From: Nonomuraea muscovyensis | GTDB taxonomy: Bacteria; Actinomycetota; Actinomycetes; Streptosporangiales; Streptosporangiaceae | Reading direction: 5' to 3' | Assembly (NCBI RefSeq): GCF_014207745.1 | Contig: NZ_JACHJB010000001.1 | Span: 682,001 to 746,000 of the forward strand | DNA length: 64,000 bases | Shown: positions 56,741-64,000 of the stretch, piece after piece | How positions within the stretch are numbered: the stretch's first letter is position 1 | Layout of the letters: every line of letters begins with the position of its first letter | Notes under the pieces: generated by a model | What the model was told of the DNA's origin: nothing | The model's input: only the letters and a program-made list of their open reading frames with translations | Databases searched by the model: none | Program-made: the position numbers and the translations under genes

Positions 56741-57340
56741 ATGGGTCCGGGGGGAAGCGGCAGGGACGTGCGAGGAGACGGCGGGGAGGCGCGGGGGGAC
56801 GGCCTGGGACGGGTTCCGGCGGGGGTGACGTGGGGGCTGCTCGCGGCCTGGGCGGTCCACGACGCCGAGGAACTGGCGACGATGGCCCGCTGGATGCGCG
56901 AGGCACGGCCGTGGCTGGCCGAGCGCTACCCGCGGGTGCCGTGGGAGCGGCTGGAGGTGTCCCAGCGGCACGCGAGCGTGGCCATCGCGCTGATGGGCGG
57001 GGTCGTGGCGGGCGCCGCCGCCGTAGGGGCGCGCACCGGCGGGCGGAGCCGGGCGTTCCAGGCGGTGCTGGCGGGGTTCGGGGCACACGGGGTCATGCAC
57101 CTGGCGCAGGCCGCGGCCGTCCGCGGTTACACGCCGGGCTCGGTGACGGCGCCCCTGGTGGTGCTCCCGTTCACGGCGTGGGCGTGGCGGCGGTTGCGCG
57201 CGGCCGGCGTGCCGGTACGCGGCGGGGCCTCCACGTGGGCGGGCCTGGCGGCGCTGCCGCTCGTCCTGGGCGGCGTCCACGCCCTGGCCCACGTCCTCAC
57301 CCGCCCGCGCCGCCCCGCGACTCCGCTTGCCCGCCCCTGA
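56741..57340 (+). CDS. HXXEE-domain membrane protein
   Basis: A 199-aa protein with about five hydrophobic helices. The family motif His-x-x-Glu-Glu is seen as HDAEE at 40-44 (WAVHDAEELATMARW), and later conserved His residues occur in GAHGVMHLAQA and GGVHALAHVL. These could bind metal. The family's function is unknown. GGAGGAGG lies a few bases before ATG 56741; an ATG at 56717 overlaps the palindromic operator. It is divergent from glnE. Confidence 0.8.
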   Translation: MGPGGSGRDVRGDGGEARGDGLGRVPAGVTWGLLAAWAVHDAEELATMARWMREARPWLAERYPRVPWERLEVSQRHASVAIALMGGVVAGAAAVGARTGGRSRAFQAVLAGFGAHGVMHLAQAAAVRGYTPGSVTAPLVVLPFTAWAWRRLRAAGVPVRGGASTWAGLAALPLVLGGVHALAHVLTRPRRPATPLARP

Positions 57341-57429
57341 CGCCGAGCGGCGCCGGGGCGGGCGCGTCAGGGCCGGGGGCGTCAGTGGCGGGCGCGTGAG
57401 GGCGGGGCGTCAGGGCGGGGGCGGGGGCG

Positions 57430-58113
57430 TCAGGCTGAGGTGGAGGCGCGGACCACGGCTGCGAACGCCTCGGCGACGGGGCGCCAGGCGGCGACCAGCT
57501 TGTCCTCGGCGGCGCGGACCCGGGCGATGTGCTCCTCGCCGGACGCCAGCGCGGAGCCCGTCGCCCAGGTGGCGAAGATGTCCGGCGTCGCCTCCGGGTG
57601 GAACTGGACGGCCCACGCCGTGGAGCCCAGCCGGTACGCCTGGTGGGGGTAGAGGGGGCCGGTCATGAGCGGCACCGCCCCGTCGGGCAGCCGCGACATC
57701 ACGTCCCGGTGGTACTGGATCGCCACCGCCGCGCCGACGCCCGACAGGAGCCGGTCGGACGCGGCCTCGGGCAGGGCGGTCACCTCGCACAGCCCCACCT
57801 CCAGCCCTTCGCCGCCCCGCTCCACGGTGCCGCCGCAGGCCATCGTCATGAGCTGCGCGCCGAGGCAGACGCCCAGCGTGGGCGTGCCGTCGGACACGGC
57901 GCGCGCCAGCAGGTCGCGCGTGGCGGGCAGCCAGGGGTAGGTGTCGTCCTCCCAGGCGGCCGGCTCGCCACCGAGCACGATCAGCCCGTCGGCGGCCCGG
58001 TCCGGCACCGGCTCGCCCCGGTACGGCCGGACGACCTCGCACGCGACGTCGAGCCAGCCGTCGAGGAAGCCCGGCCCCGCGTCCGCCTCATGCTCGATGA
58101 CAGTGATCCGCAT
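57430..58113 (-). CDS. Class I glutamine amidotransferase
   Basis: A 227-aa stand-alone amidotransferase. The triad is intact: Cys83 (GVCLGAQLM), His172 and Glu174 (QFHPEAT). The N-terminal VIEHEADAGPGFLDGWL and PDRADGLIVLGG-type segment match the GMP-synthase-like GATase1 group, which releases ammonia from glutamine or cleaves gamma-glutamyl bonds. No synthase partner is nearby. ATG 58113 (MRITVIEHE) starts the family homology; the frame remains open far upstream without related sequence. It is divergent from the WD40-kinase gene. Confidence 0.9.
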   Translation of the reverse strand: MRITVIEHEADAGPGFLDGWLDVACEVVRPYRGEPVPDRAADGLIVLGGEPAAWEDDTYPWLPATRDLLARAVSDGTPTLGVCLGAQLMTMACGGTVERGGEGLEVGLCEVTALPEAASDRLLSGVGAAVAIQYHRDVMSRLPDGAVPLMTGPLYPHQAYRLGSTAWAVQFHPEATPDIFATWATGSALASGEEHIARVRAAEDKLVAAWRPVAEAFAAVVRASTSA

Positions 58114-58164
58114 ATCAGGTAATTTATCCGGAACTTTCACCGGAAAGCACACGTCAAACGGGTC

Positions 58165-61100
58165 ATGTTGATCGACGGAGACCCCCAGACGCTGGGCGGA
58201 TACTGGCTCGCCGGCCGGATCGGCGCGGGCGGCCAGGGCGTCGTCTACGAGGGGTACGCCGAGGACGGCCGCCGGGTGGCGATCAAGGTTCTGCACCGGG
58301 ACCAGGCCGCCGCGCTCGCCCGGGAGGCGGCGGCCGCGCGCCGGGTGGCCTCGTTCTGCACGGCCGCCGTGCTGGAGGTGGACCTGGACGGACCCAGGCC
58401 GTACGTCGTCAGCGAGTACGTGCCGGGCCCCAGCCTGCGCCAGTCCGTCGCGGACGGCCGCACGTTCGACGACGGCGAGTTGCACCGGCTGGCCACGGCG
58501 ATCGCCACCGCGCTGACCGCGATCCACGACGCCGGGGTGGTCCACCGCGACCTGAAGCCCGACAACGTGCTGCTCGGCCCCGACGGCCCCCGGGTCATCG
58601 ACTTCGGCATCGCCAGGACCGCGGAGATGTCGCTCACCACCACCGGCCTGGTGACGGGCACGCCCACGTACATGGCGCCCGAGGTGTTCGGCGGCGAGCG
58701 GGCTGGGACGCCGGCGGACGTGTTCGCCTGGGGATGCATCATGGTGTTCGCGGCGAGCGGGACGGACCCGTTCCAGTCGGACACCCTCGGCGGGGTCATG
58801 CACCGCGTGCTGTCGGCCAGCCCGGACCTCGGCGTCCTGCCGGACTCCCTGCGGCCCCTGGTGGCGGCCGCGCTCAGCAAGGAACCGCTGGAGCGGCCCG
58901 CCGCGCGCAACCTGCTGCTCTCCCTGATCAGCGCCGATGCCCGGACCGCGGGACTGGACACCGGCCGCCTGCTCGGCGAGGCGGGCAGGCGGACCTCGCT
59001 GGCGGGCGGCGGGGGCGACCCGGCGCTGGGGTCGCTGGCCGAGGAGTGCTTCGAGCTGCTCGGCCCCGACGAGCGGGAACTGGCTCCGGAGGTGTTCCTC
59101 CGGCTCGTCACGATGGGTGAGCAGGGCGGTCTGTCGGCTCGCCGGGCCGCCCTGACCGAACTGCTGGACAGCCGGCCGCTGCCGGAGGTCGCGGCGATCA
59201 CCCGGATCCTGGAGGTCTTCGGCTACCTGGTCGGCCGGGACGAGGAGGAGGTCTGGCTGGCCCGGCCCGCCCTGCCGTACGCCTGGCCGCGTCTGCGTCG
59301 CTGGATCGAGGCCAACCGCGACGGCCTCGCCGTGCACCGCGACATCCTCGCCGCCGCCCTGCGGTGGGACCGGGCCGGGCGCAGGGAGGGCGACCTGCTG
59401 CAGGGCAGCAGCCTGGAGAACGCGCTGCAGTGGGCGGCCACGGCCCGCAGGAACATCACCCTGTCCCGTGCGGAACGCGACTTCCTGGACGCGGGCGCCG
59501 GGCTGACCAGGCGGCGCGCCAGAAGGGACCGCCTCGTCTCGCTCACCCTGGCCGGGCTGCTGGTGATCGCCCTGGTCGCGGGCGGGCTGGCGGTGCACCA
59601 GGGCGGGCTGGCCGACGAGCGGGCGGCACGCATCGCCGTGCAGCGTGACCAGGCGGAGGCGGCGCGGCTGGCCCTGGCGGCGGACTCGCTGCGCGGCACC
59701 GACCCGCGGGCGGCGATGCTGCTCAGCGTGGCGGCCTGGCGGCTGGACCGCACGCCGCGCAGCCGGGCGGCGCTCACCGCCTCGCTGGCGCGGCGGGAGG
59801 TCGCCGCGTTCCGGGATCCCGCCACCGCGAGCGGCACGGTCCGCGCGCTCAGCCGCGACGGCCGGACCCTGGCCAGTGTGGGCGACGGCGCGCTGCGGCT
59901 GTGGGACGTGCGGACCGGAAGGCGGAGCGGCGGCATCGCCGCACTGGGCCTGGCGCGCGACGACGGCGCCGGGCCTGAGACGCCGCTGGACGCGACGTTC
60001 GCGCCCAGCGGGCGGCAGGTGCTGGTGGTCACCAACAGGCGCGCCCGCGTGTGGGACCTGCGCACCGGCGAGGTGGTGGGCTCCTGGAGGTTCCGTACGG
60101 ACGTGGGCGACGACACCGGCATCCCGGTCGGCGTCCACTACGGGACGGTGGACCGGTACGCGCTGGTCACCGTCGACGACGACACCTACGTCTGGGACCT
60201 GGAGCGCGGCACCCGGGTGCGGACCTCCGACGCGCTCGGCCCGATGACGCCGGCCGGCGACGCGATCTACGCGGTGGCCGGCGACGGGCGGATCGAGCGG
60301 CGGTCCCTGCCCGGGCTCGTCCGCACGGGGTCGCGTGCCCCCGCGGCCCGCTGCGACGACTGCGGCCAGCCGCTCGCTCTCACCCCGGACGGCCGCTCGC
60401 TGCTGGAGCCGCTGGGCAACGCCCTGCAGGTGACCGACCTGCGCGACGGCTCCATCGGCACCATCGGCGAGCAGGGTGACGTCTGGAACCGCGGTGGGCT
60501 CGTCTACGCCGCCGACGGCCGGCGGTTCGCCTCGGTCACCAGCGAGCAGGTCCAGGTCTGGGACGCCGACGGCGACCTGCTGACCACGCTGGACGTGCCG
60601 GACGGCTCGAACTACGACGGGACACCACCGCCGCTGGTCGCCTTCGACGGCCCCGTGCTCCGCTACCTCGTCGAGAACCGGGTCGTCACCGTCGAGCTGA
60701 GCGACCTGACCGTCCCCGCGCGGCGGCCGTCGTGGTCGTGGGCGCGGATGGACTCCGGCGCGCGGCGGATGCTGGCGTCCGAGACCGGCGAGCGCATCCA
60801 CCTGGCCCGCCCGGGCGGCCCGCTGGGCGGGCCCCTGCTCGTCAGGACGAATCCCCGGCTGCTGGGCACGGGCGCCTTCAGCCACGACGGGCGGCTGGCC
60901 GCACTGGGCGGGTACGGCGAGGTCGTGCTGGTCGACACCACCACGCGGCGCACGCTCGCGACGTTCACCCCTCGGGGGAAGCTGGCGGGGTTCCACCCCC
61001 GGAAGGTGGCGGTCAGCCCGGACGGCGCACTGGTGGCCGCCGGACTGGAGTACACCGACGGCGGCGCCTCCCGTCGCCACGCGGTCGGGGTGTGGGACAG

Positions 61101-61713
61101 CGGGTCGGGGCGCCTGCTGTGGTCGGCGCGGGTGGGCGGCGCCGAGGACGTGGAGTTCTCGCCCGACGGGCGGCTGCTGGCCGTCGCGGGCGGCGAGCAG
61201 CACCTGTTCGAGGCGGCGTCGGGCAGGCGCGCCGGCGGGCCGTTCGGCACGGGCCGGGGCACGACGGTCGAGGACATGGTGTTCAGCCGCGACGGCCGCT
61301 CCGTGGCCGCCGTCGACTTTCGCGGGCGGGTGACCGTCCACCACACCGCCACCCGCCGGCTCCTGCGCGAGACCCCAGGCACGGCGCCGGGTCAGGGCGA
61401 CGCCGCCCGGTCGCCGCGCGAGGACGTCATCGCGGTGATCACCAACGCGGGCGAGGTCGAGCTGCACGATCTGGCGACCGGCACGGCCCTGGGCGGGCTC
61501 GGTGACGCCGGTCTCGGCGTGCCGCACGCGGTGACGTTCTCGGCCGACGGCGCCAAGGTGGTCGTCCTGGACGGGGCGGGGGTCGTCCGCGAGCGGGTGG
61601 TCGAGCCGGGGGCGATGGCGGCGGCGGTGTGCGCCCGGGCCGGGACGCCGCTGAGCGTGGCCGAGTGGCGGCGTCACGTCACCGGCGTACCGTATCGGAG
61701 CGTTTGTCCCTAG
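58165..61713 (+). CDS. Membrane Ser/Thr protein kinase with C-terminal WD40-type propeller
   Basis: A 1182-aa kinase. The kinase domain is at 12-262 with GAGGQG, Lys41, Asp129 (HRDLKPDN) and Asp146 (DFG). A linker of about 180 residues looks like a winged helix. The membrane helix is at about 457-475. The outer part of about 700 residues holds repeated blade-like blocks such as ATASGTVRALSRDGRTLASVGDGALRLWDVRTG and DVEFSPDGRLLAVAGG, probably two seven-bladed propellers. Receptor kinases of this type are common in actinomycetes with many kinases. The start is ATG 58165, 51 bp from the divergent amidotransferase. Confidence 0.93.
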   Translation: MLIDGDPQTLGGYWLAGRIGAGGQGVVYEGYAEDGRRVAIKVLHRDQAAALAREAAAARRVASFCTAAVLEVDLDGPRPYVVSEYVPGPSLRQSVADGRTFDDGELHRLATAIATALTAIHDAGVVHRDLKPDNVLLGPDGPRVIDFGIARTAEMSLTTTGLVTGTPTYMAPEVFGGERAGTPADVFAWGCIMVFAASGTDPFQSDTLGGVMHRVLSASPDLGVLPDSLRPLVAAALSKEPLERPAARNLLLSLISADARTAGLDTGRLLGEAGRRTSLAGGGGDPALGSLAEECFELLGPDERELAPEVFLRLVTMGEQGGLSARRAALTELLDSRPLPEVAAITRILEVFGYLVGRDEEEVWLARPALPYAWPRLRRWIEANRDGLAVHRDILAAALRWDRAGRREGDLLQGSSLENALQWAATARRNITLSRAERDFLDAGAGLTRRRARRDRLVSLTLAGLLVIALVAGGLAVHQGGLADERAARIAVQRDQAEAARLALAADSLRGTDPRAAMLLSVAAWRLDRTPRSRAALTASLARREVAAFRDPATASGTVRALSRDGRTLASVGDGALRLWDVRTGRRSGGIAALGLARDDGAGPETPLDATFAPSGRQVLVVTNRRARVWDLRTGEVVGSWRFRTDVGDDTGIPVGVHYGTVDRYALVTVDDDTYVWDLERGTRVRTSDALGPMTPAGDAIYAVAGDGRIERRSLPGLVRTGSRAPAARCDDCGQPLALTPDGRSLLEPLGNALQVTDLRDGSIGTIGEQGDVWNRGGLVYAADGRRFASVTSEQVQVWDADGDLLTTLDVPDGSNYDGTPPPLVAFDGPVLRYLVENRVVTVELSDLTVPARRPSWSWARMDSGARRMLASETGERIHLARPGGPLGGPLLVRTNPRLLGTGAFSHDGRLAALGGYGEVVLVDTTTRRTLATFTPRGKLAGFHPRKVAVSPDGALVAAGLEYTDGGASRRHAVGVWDSGSGRLLWSARVGGAEDVEFSPDGRLLAVAGGEQHLFEAASGRRAGGPFGTGRGTTVEDMVFSRDGRSVAAVDFRGRVTVHHTATRRLLRETPGTAPGQGDAARSPREDVIAVITNAGEVELHDLATGTALGGLGDAGLGVPHAVTFSADGAKVVVLDGAGVVRERVVEPGAMAAAVCARAGTPLSVAEWRRHVTGVPYRSVCP

Positions 61714-61722
61714 GATCCGAGC

Positions 61723-62571
61723 ATGAGACTGGACGACGTCGACGGCCTGCGCATCGCCACGTTCGGCGACGGGCCGCGGGTGATCCTCGCGGTGCACGGG
61801 ATCACCGCCTCGCTGATGGCCTGGGCCGCGGTGGGGCGGCGGGTGCCGCAGGGCTGGTCCCTGGTGGCGATGGACCTGCGCGGGCGCGGTCACAGCGCCG
61901 GCCTGCCCGGCCCGTACGGCCTGCCCCGCCACGCCGAGGACGTGCTGCGCGTCGCCGACCACGTGGGGGCGGGACCGGAGGCCGTGCTGACGGGACACTC
62001 GATGGGCGCCTACGTCGCCGCGCTGGCCGCCGCCGGGCGGGACTTCGCCCGGGTCGTGCTGGTGGACGGCGGCCTGCCCCTGCCGCTCCCCGACGGCGTC
62101 GACCCCGCGCAGGCGCTGGCGGCCACGCTCGGGCCGGCGTTGGCGCGGCTGTCGATGACGTACGCGACGGCGGAGGAGTACGTGGCCTTCTTCCGGGCGC
62201 ATCCGGCGTTCGCCGGCCGATGGAACGACGACGCGGAGGCCTACGTCCGCTACGACCTGACCGGGCCGGCCGGCGCGCTCCGCTCGCGGGTGGCCCCGGA
62301 GGCGGCGCGCGAGGACGGCCGGTGGCTGCTCACCGAGCCGGGCCGGATCGGCGCCGCGCTGGAGTCGATCAAGTCGCCGCTGTCGCTGCTGCGGGCGCCG
62401 CGCGGGCTGCTCGACCAGGAGACCGGCATGCTGCCCGATGCCCTCGTCGCCGCCTGGACGGCCCGGTTGCCCGGTCTGTCCGACGAGGTGCTGCCGGACT
62501 GCAACCACTACACGATCCTGTTCGACGAGCGCTGCGCGTCGCTGGTGGCCGACCGGCTCACCCGGCCCTGA
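61723..62571 (+). CDS. Alpha/beta-fold hydrolase
   Basis: A 282-aa hydrolase with Ser93 in LTGHSMGAYVAA, the oxyanion segment AVHGITASLMAW, and a C-terminal His in LPDCNHYTILFDE. MDLRGRGHSAGLP is the usual strand-4 loop. The acid residue is not certain. The substrate is unknown; lipase, esterase, haloperoxidase-like and C-C hydrolase types share this core. It begins nine bases after the kinase stop, so it may be in the same transcript, and is followed by a strong terminator. Confidence 0.9.
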   Translation: MRLDDVDGLRIATFGDGPRVILAVHGITASLMAWAAVGRRVPQGWSLVAMDLRGRGHSAGLPGPYGLPRHAEDVLRVADHVGAGPEAVLTGHSMGAYVAALAAAGRDFARVVLVDGGLPLPLPDGVDPAQALAATLGPALARLSMTYATAEEYVAFFRAHPAFAGRWNDDAEAYVRYDLTGPAGALRSRVAPEAAREDGRWLLTEPGRIGAALESIKSPLSLLRAPRGLLDQETGMLPDALVAAWTARLPGLSDEVLPDCNHYTILFDERCASLVADRLTRP

Positions 62572-62584
62572 CGGACGTACGCGA

Positions 62585-62615
62585 ACGGCCCCGGAACGGG
62601 AAGTTCCGGGGCCGT
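62585..62615. terminator. Bidirectional terminator
   Basis: A perfect 13-bp stem (ACGGCCCCGGAAC with its complement) closes the loop GGGAA. It lies 13 bp after the hydrolase gene and 25 bp beyond the convergent hot-dog-like gene. Confidence 0.85.
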
Positions 62616-62640
62616 CTCAGGTCATCTGAGACGCGGGACG

Positions 62641-63354
62641 TCAGCGCGGCGCGATCCAGGTCGCCCGGGCCGCCGCCACCAGCGTGCCGTCCACCTCGTA
62701 GATCGCGCTCTCGCCGAACAGCTTGCGCCCCTCGCGGCCGGTGGCGCGGGCCACGACCGAGTAGGCGCCGCCCGGGTAGACGCGCCGGTGCACCTGGACG
62801 GCCAGCCGCCCGAGCAGCGCCGACTCGCCGGGCCGGAAGTGGGCCCAGCCCGTGACGCAGTCGAGCACGGCGCCCACGACGGAGCGGGGCACGCCGTCCT
62901 CGTCGGCCACGGTGAACGGCACCCGCCAGCCTGCGGCCACCAGGTCCGTGCCCTCGACCGGGCCGGGGAAGACACGCAGCCCGTCGCCCGGCTCGCGCAG
63001 CCCGCAGGCGAAGCACTCGGGGAAGGCGTGCCCGTGCCAGCCGGCGAACCCGGCCTCGGCCCGCGCCGCCTCGGTGAACGGGACGAACTCCGGAGCCTGC
63101 ACATCCTCCGCGACGGGGATGGCCTCGACGAGCAGCCGGTCGGCGTGGGAAAGGGTGGCGGTGTTGGCGACGTGCTCCAAGCGCAGCTCGGTTTCGAGGG
63201 GGGTGGGGGCGTGCAGCGTGACCTCGACGGCTGATCGGTTGTCGCTGAGCGCCTCGGCCATGGTGCCGGCTATCCAGCCGCCGTTGGCGACTCCCGCCGG
63301 TCCCCGGAAACGCTCGGGAACGGTCAACACGGTCTGCAGGGCAGCCGTCGTCAT
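62641..63354 (-). CDS. Hot-dog-fold (thioesterase-like) protein
   Basis: A 237-aa protein with two hot-dog-like halves. The first shows GPAGVANGGWIAGTMAEAL, a substrate-pocket helix typical of acyl-CoA thioesterases, and the second has VVGAVLDCVTGWAHFRPGESALLGRLAVQVHRRV with YSVVARATGREGRKLFGESAIYEVDGTLVAAARATWI. Cysteines in FPECFACGLREPG are conspicuous and may bind metal, a CxxC pattern seen in related unnamed proteins. Likely acyl-CoA binding or hydrolysis. ATG 63354 starts the homology. Confidence 0.72.
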   Translation of the reverse strand: MTTAALQTVLTVPERFRGPAGVANGGWIAGTMAEALSDNRSAVEVTLHAPTPLETELRLEHVANTATLSHADRLLVEAIPVAEDVQAPEFVPFTEAARAEAGFAGWHGHAFPECFACGLREPGDGLRVFPGPVEGTDLVAAGWRVPFTVADEDGVPRSVVGAVLDCVTGWAHFRPGESALLGRLAVQVHRRVYPGGAYSVVARATGREGRKLFGESAIYEVDGTLVAAARATWIAPR

Positions 63355-63865
63355 GTCTCACCCTCCCACATCGCCCAAGGGGCGAAACTTCAAAAATCCA
63401 GATTAAGCAGGCCGATATTACCGAAGATCCGGTCGACCGAAGCCCGAAGTGCTGCGACCAGATCTACCTACACCGGCCATAACACTGCAGAGCCGTCCAG
63501 AACTTCCCGTCCAGGTGGGCCTGAAACACCGCAGCCCGCGGGTTCCGGATCCCCGAGCCCGCCGGGAAGGCGCGCACCGCACCCGTAAGATACGGGTCCC
63601 TCGTTGCACGCAGGTGACGCGGGGGTAAGAAGTGATGTTGCTCACGTACGGGAGCGCGGGCCCCGCAGGCGCTTCTGCTCGGCGATGGCCGCGCCGGAGC
63701 CGCCCTGGCGGCGAGTAGGGCGAGCCCCGGCGCGGTGCCTGGTGCCGCCGCCTGCCTCATGTTCGACCTTCCCCCGGTCGGGAGAAGGCCACCACACTTC
63801 ACTGGAAAACGGTGCAAAACGTACGTATATCGCTGTTTTCCCGCCCGCCGCCGCGGACGCCCGCC
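63355..63865. other. 511-bp stretch without a supported gene
   Basis: Short frames here look like chance and none matches a family. The notable elements are a perfect palindrome ACCCGTA-AGA-TACGGGT at 63581-63597 and an unusually A/T-rich patch at about 63800-63842 with GGAAAAC/GTTTTCC arms 24 bp apart around CGTACGTATA. The patch lies just past the SGNH gene end and could be part of its terminator or a promoter. No tRNA or riboswitch was seen. Confidence 0.5.
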
Positions 63866-64000
63866 CTACCTGAAGGCGCCGTCGCCGGTGAAGGCCAGCT
63901 CGGCGAAACGTTCACCGATGCGGCGGTGGGTGGCGGCGTCCGGGTGGAGCCGGTCGGGCAGCGGCAGCTCGGCGGCGTCCGCCTCACCGTAGAGGTCACG
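63866..64000 (-). CDS. SGNH/GDSL hydrolase, C-terminal fragment (cut by window edge)
   Basis: The last 44 codons are visible in frame to the window end, from RDLYGEADAAELPLPDRLHPDAATHRRIGERFAEL to a TAG at 63866-63868. The block D-R-L-H-P-D with H-R-R-I-G is the block V (DxxHP) of SGNH hydrolases and supplies the catalytic Asp and His. The rest lies beyond the window, so substrate and length are unknown. Confidence 0.75.
   Translation of the reverse strand, partial: RDLYGEADAAELPLPDRLHPDAATHRRIGERFAELAFTGDGAFR

Noticed and set aside
58114-62508. Long minus-strand open frame extending the amidotransferase upstream
   Set aside because: It is the antisense of the kinase gene, Arg/Gly/Pro/His-rich without domains. 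The amidotransferase starts at 58113.
63418-63865. Several short frames in the last intergenic stretch
   Set aside because: They are mutually overlapping, Arg-rich and without ribosome sites or family likeness, as expected from chance in GC-rich DNA.

Overview
The window is chromosomal DNA from a high-GC Gram-positive bacterium of the class Actinomycetia. The evidence is very high GC, many GTG starts, several probably leaderless genes, and actinobacterial hallmark genes: ctaC as a lipoprotein, DUF3043 and DUF4191 proteins, pspA-pspAA-htpX-pspAB, a consensus GlnR box before glnA, and glnE. The overall style suggests Streptosporangiales (a Nonomuraea-like organism), but that is inference. Most of the window is core housekeeping DNA. 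Two accessory islands (about 34.4-41.4 kb and 46.3-51.2 kb) stand out.

Layout. 0-6 kb: start of ctaD and ctaC, then a sulfur and Fe-S group (cysteine desulfurase, TusA, ErpA, NadA) with a CBS-domain protein and a PfkB kinase. 6-13 kb: SIMPL protein, a membrane Ser/Thr kinase, a DUF998-hydrolase fusion, and the envelope-stress operon pspA-pspAA-htpX-pspAB. 13-20 kb: DUF3043, a membrane SMI1/KNR4-like protein, an aldo/keto reductase, and cobU/cobS surrounding an ABC ATPase and an APH-like kinase. 20-23.5 kb: a broken VOC gene, then small regulator units (DoxX/TetR, DUF1648/GntR) with clear operators. 23.6-34.3 kb: leucyl aminopeptidase and the lipoate block (lpdA, sucB, lipB, lipA) with neighbours. 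The LipB here lacks the catalytic lysine, and a neighbouring M48-like protein has lost HExxH.

Island 1 (34.4-40.2 kb) looks like a compact peptide-natural-product (RiPP) locus. It has a SARP/NB-ARC/TPR regulator, an 11-bp-period SARP-type operator, an E1-like (ThiF/MccB/PaaA-type) enzyme, a 21-codon peptide gene followed at once by a strong hairpin, and a membrane M50 protease. Both the E1 enzyme and the protease begin with a PqqD/RRE-like winged helix. Beyond it lie a truncated duplicate and a frameshifted TIM-barrel gene, signs of rearrangement.

42-46 kb: oxidoreductase, RDD protein, small envelope proteins, then glnA behind a GlnR box. glnE, whose product adenylylates GlnA, lies at 53.7-56.7 kb.

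Island 2 (46.4-51.2 kb) is the most exciting part. Five co-directional genes encode a Pycsar-type (DUF5706) membrane effector, a CRP/FNR regulator with an intact cyclic-nucleotide cassette, a class III nucleotidyl cyclase with its catalytic residues, a large P-loop/helical-repeat protein, and a coiled-coil protein. The cyclase ends and the P-loop protein begins with the same roughly 20-residue Gly/His motif (F-x-DRVG...HGGI). That is the arrangement expected of amyloid-type signalling motifs joining an NLR-like sensor to its effector. I infer a sensor-to-cyclase-to-cNMP-to-membrane-effector defence or cell-death circuit.

51-64 kb: ArsR-controlled oxidoreductase, a membrane protein, glnE, an HXXEE protein, a glutamine amidotransferase, a WD40-type Ser/Thr kinase, an alpha/beta hydrolase, a hot-dog-like protein and the end of an SGNH hydrolase. 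No rRNA, tRNA, CRISPR array or insertion sequence was recognised.
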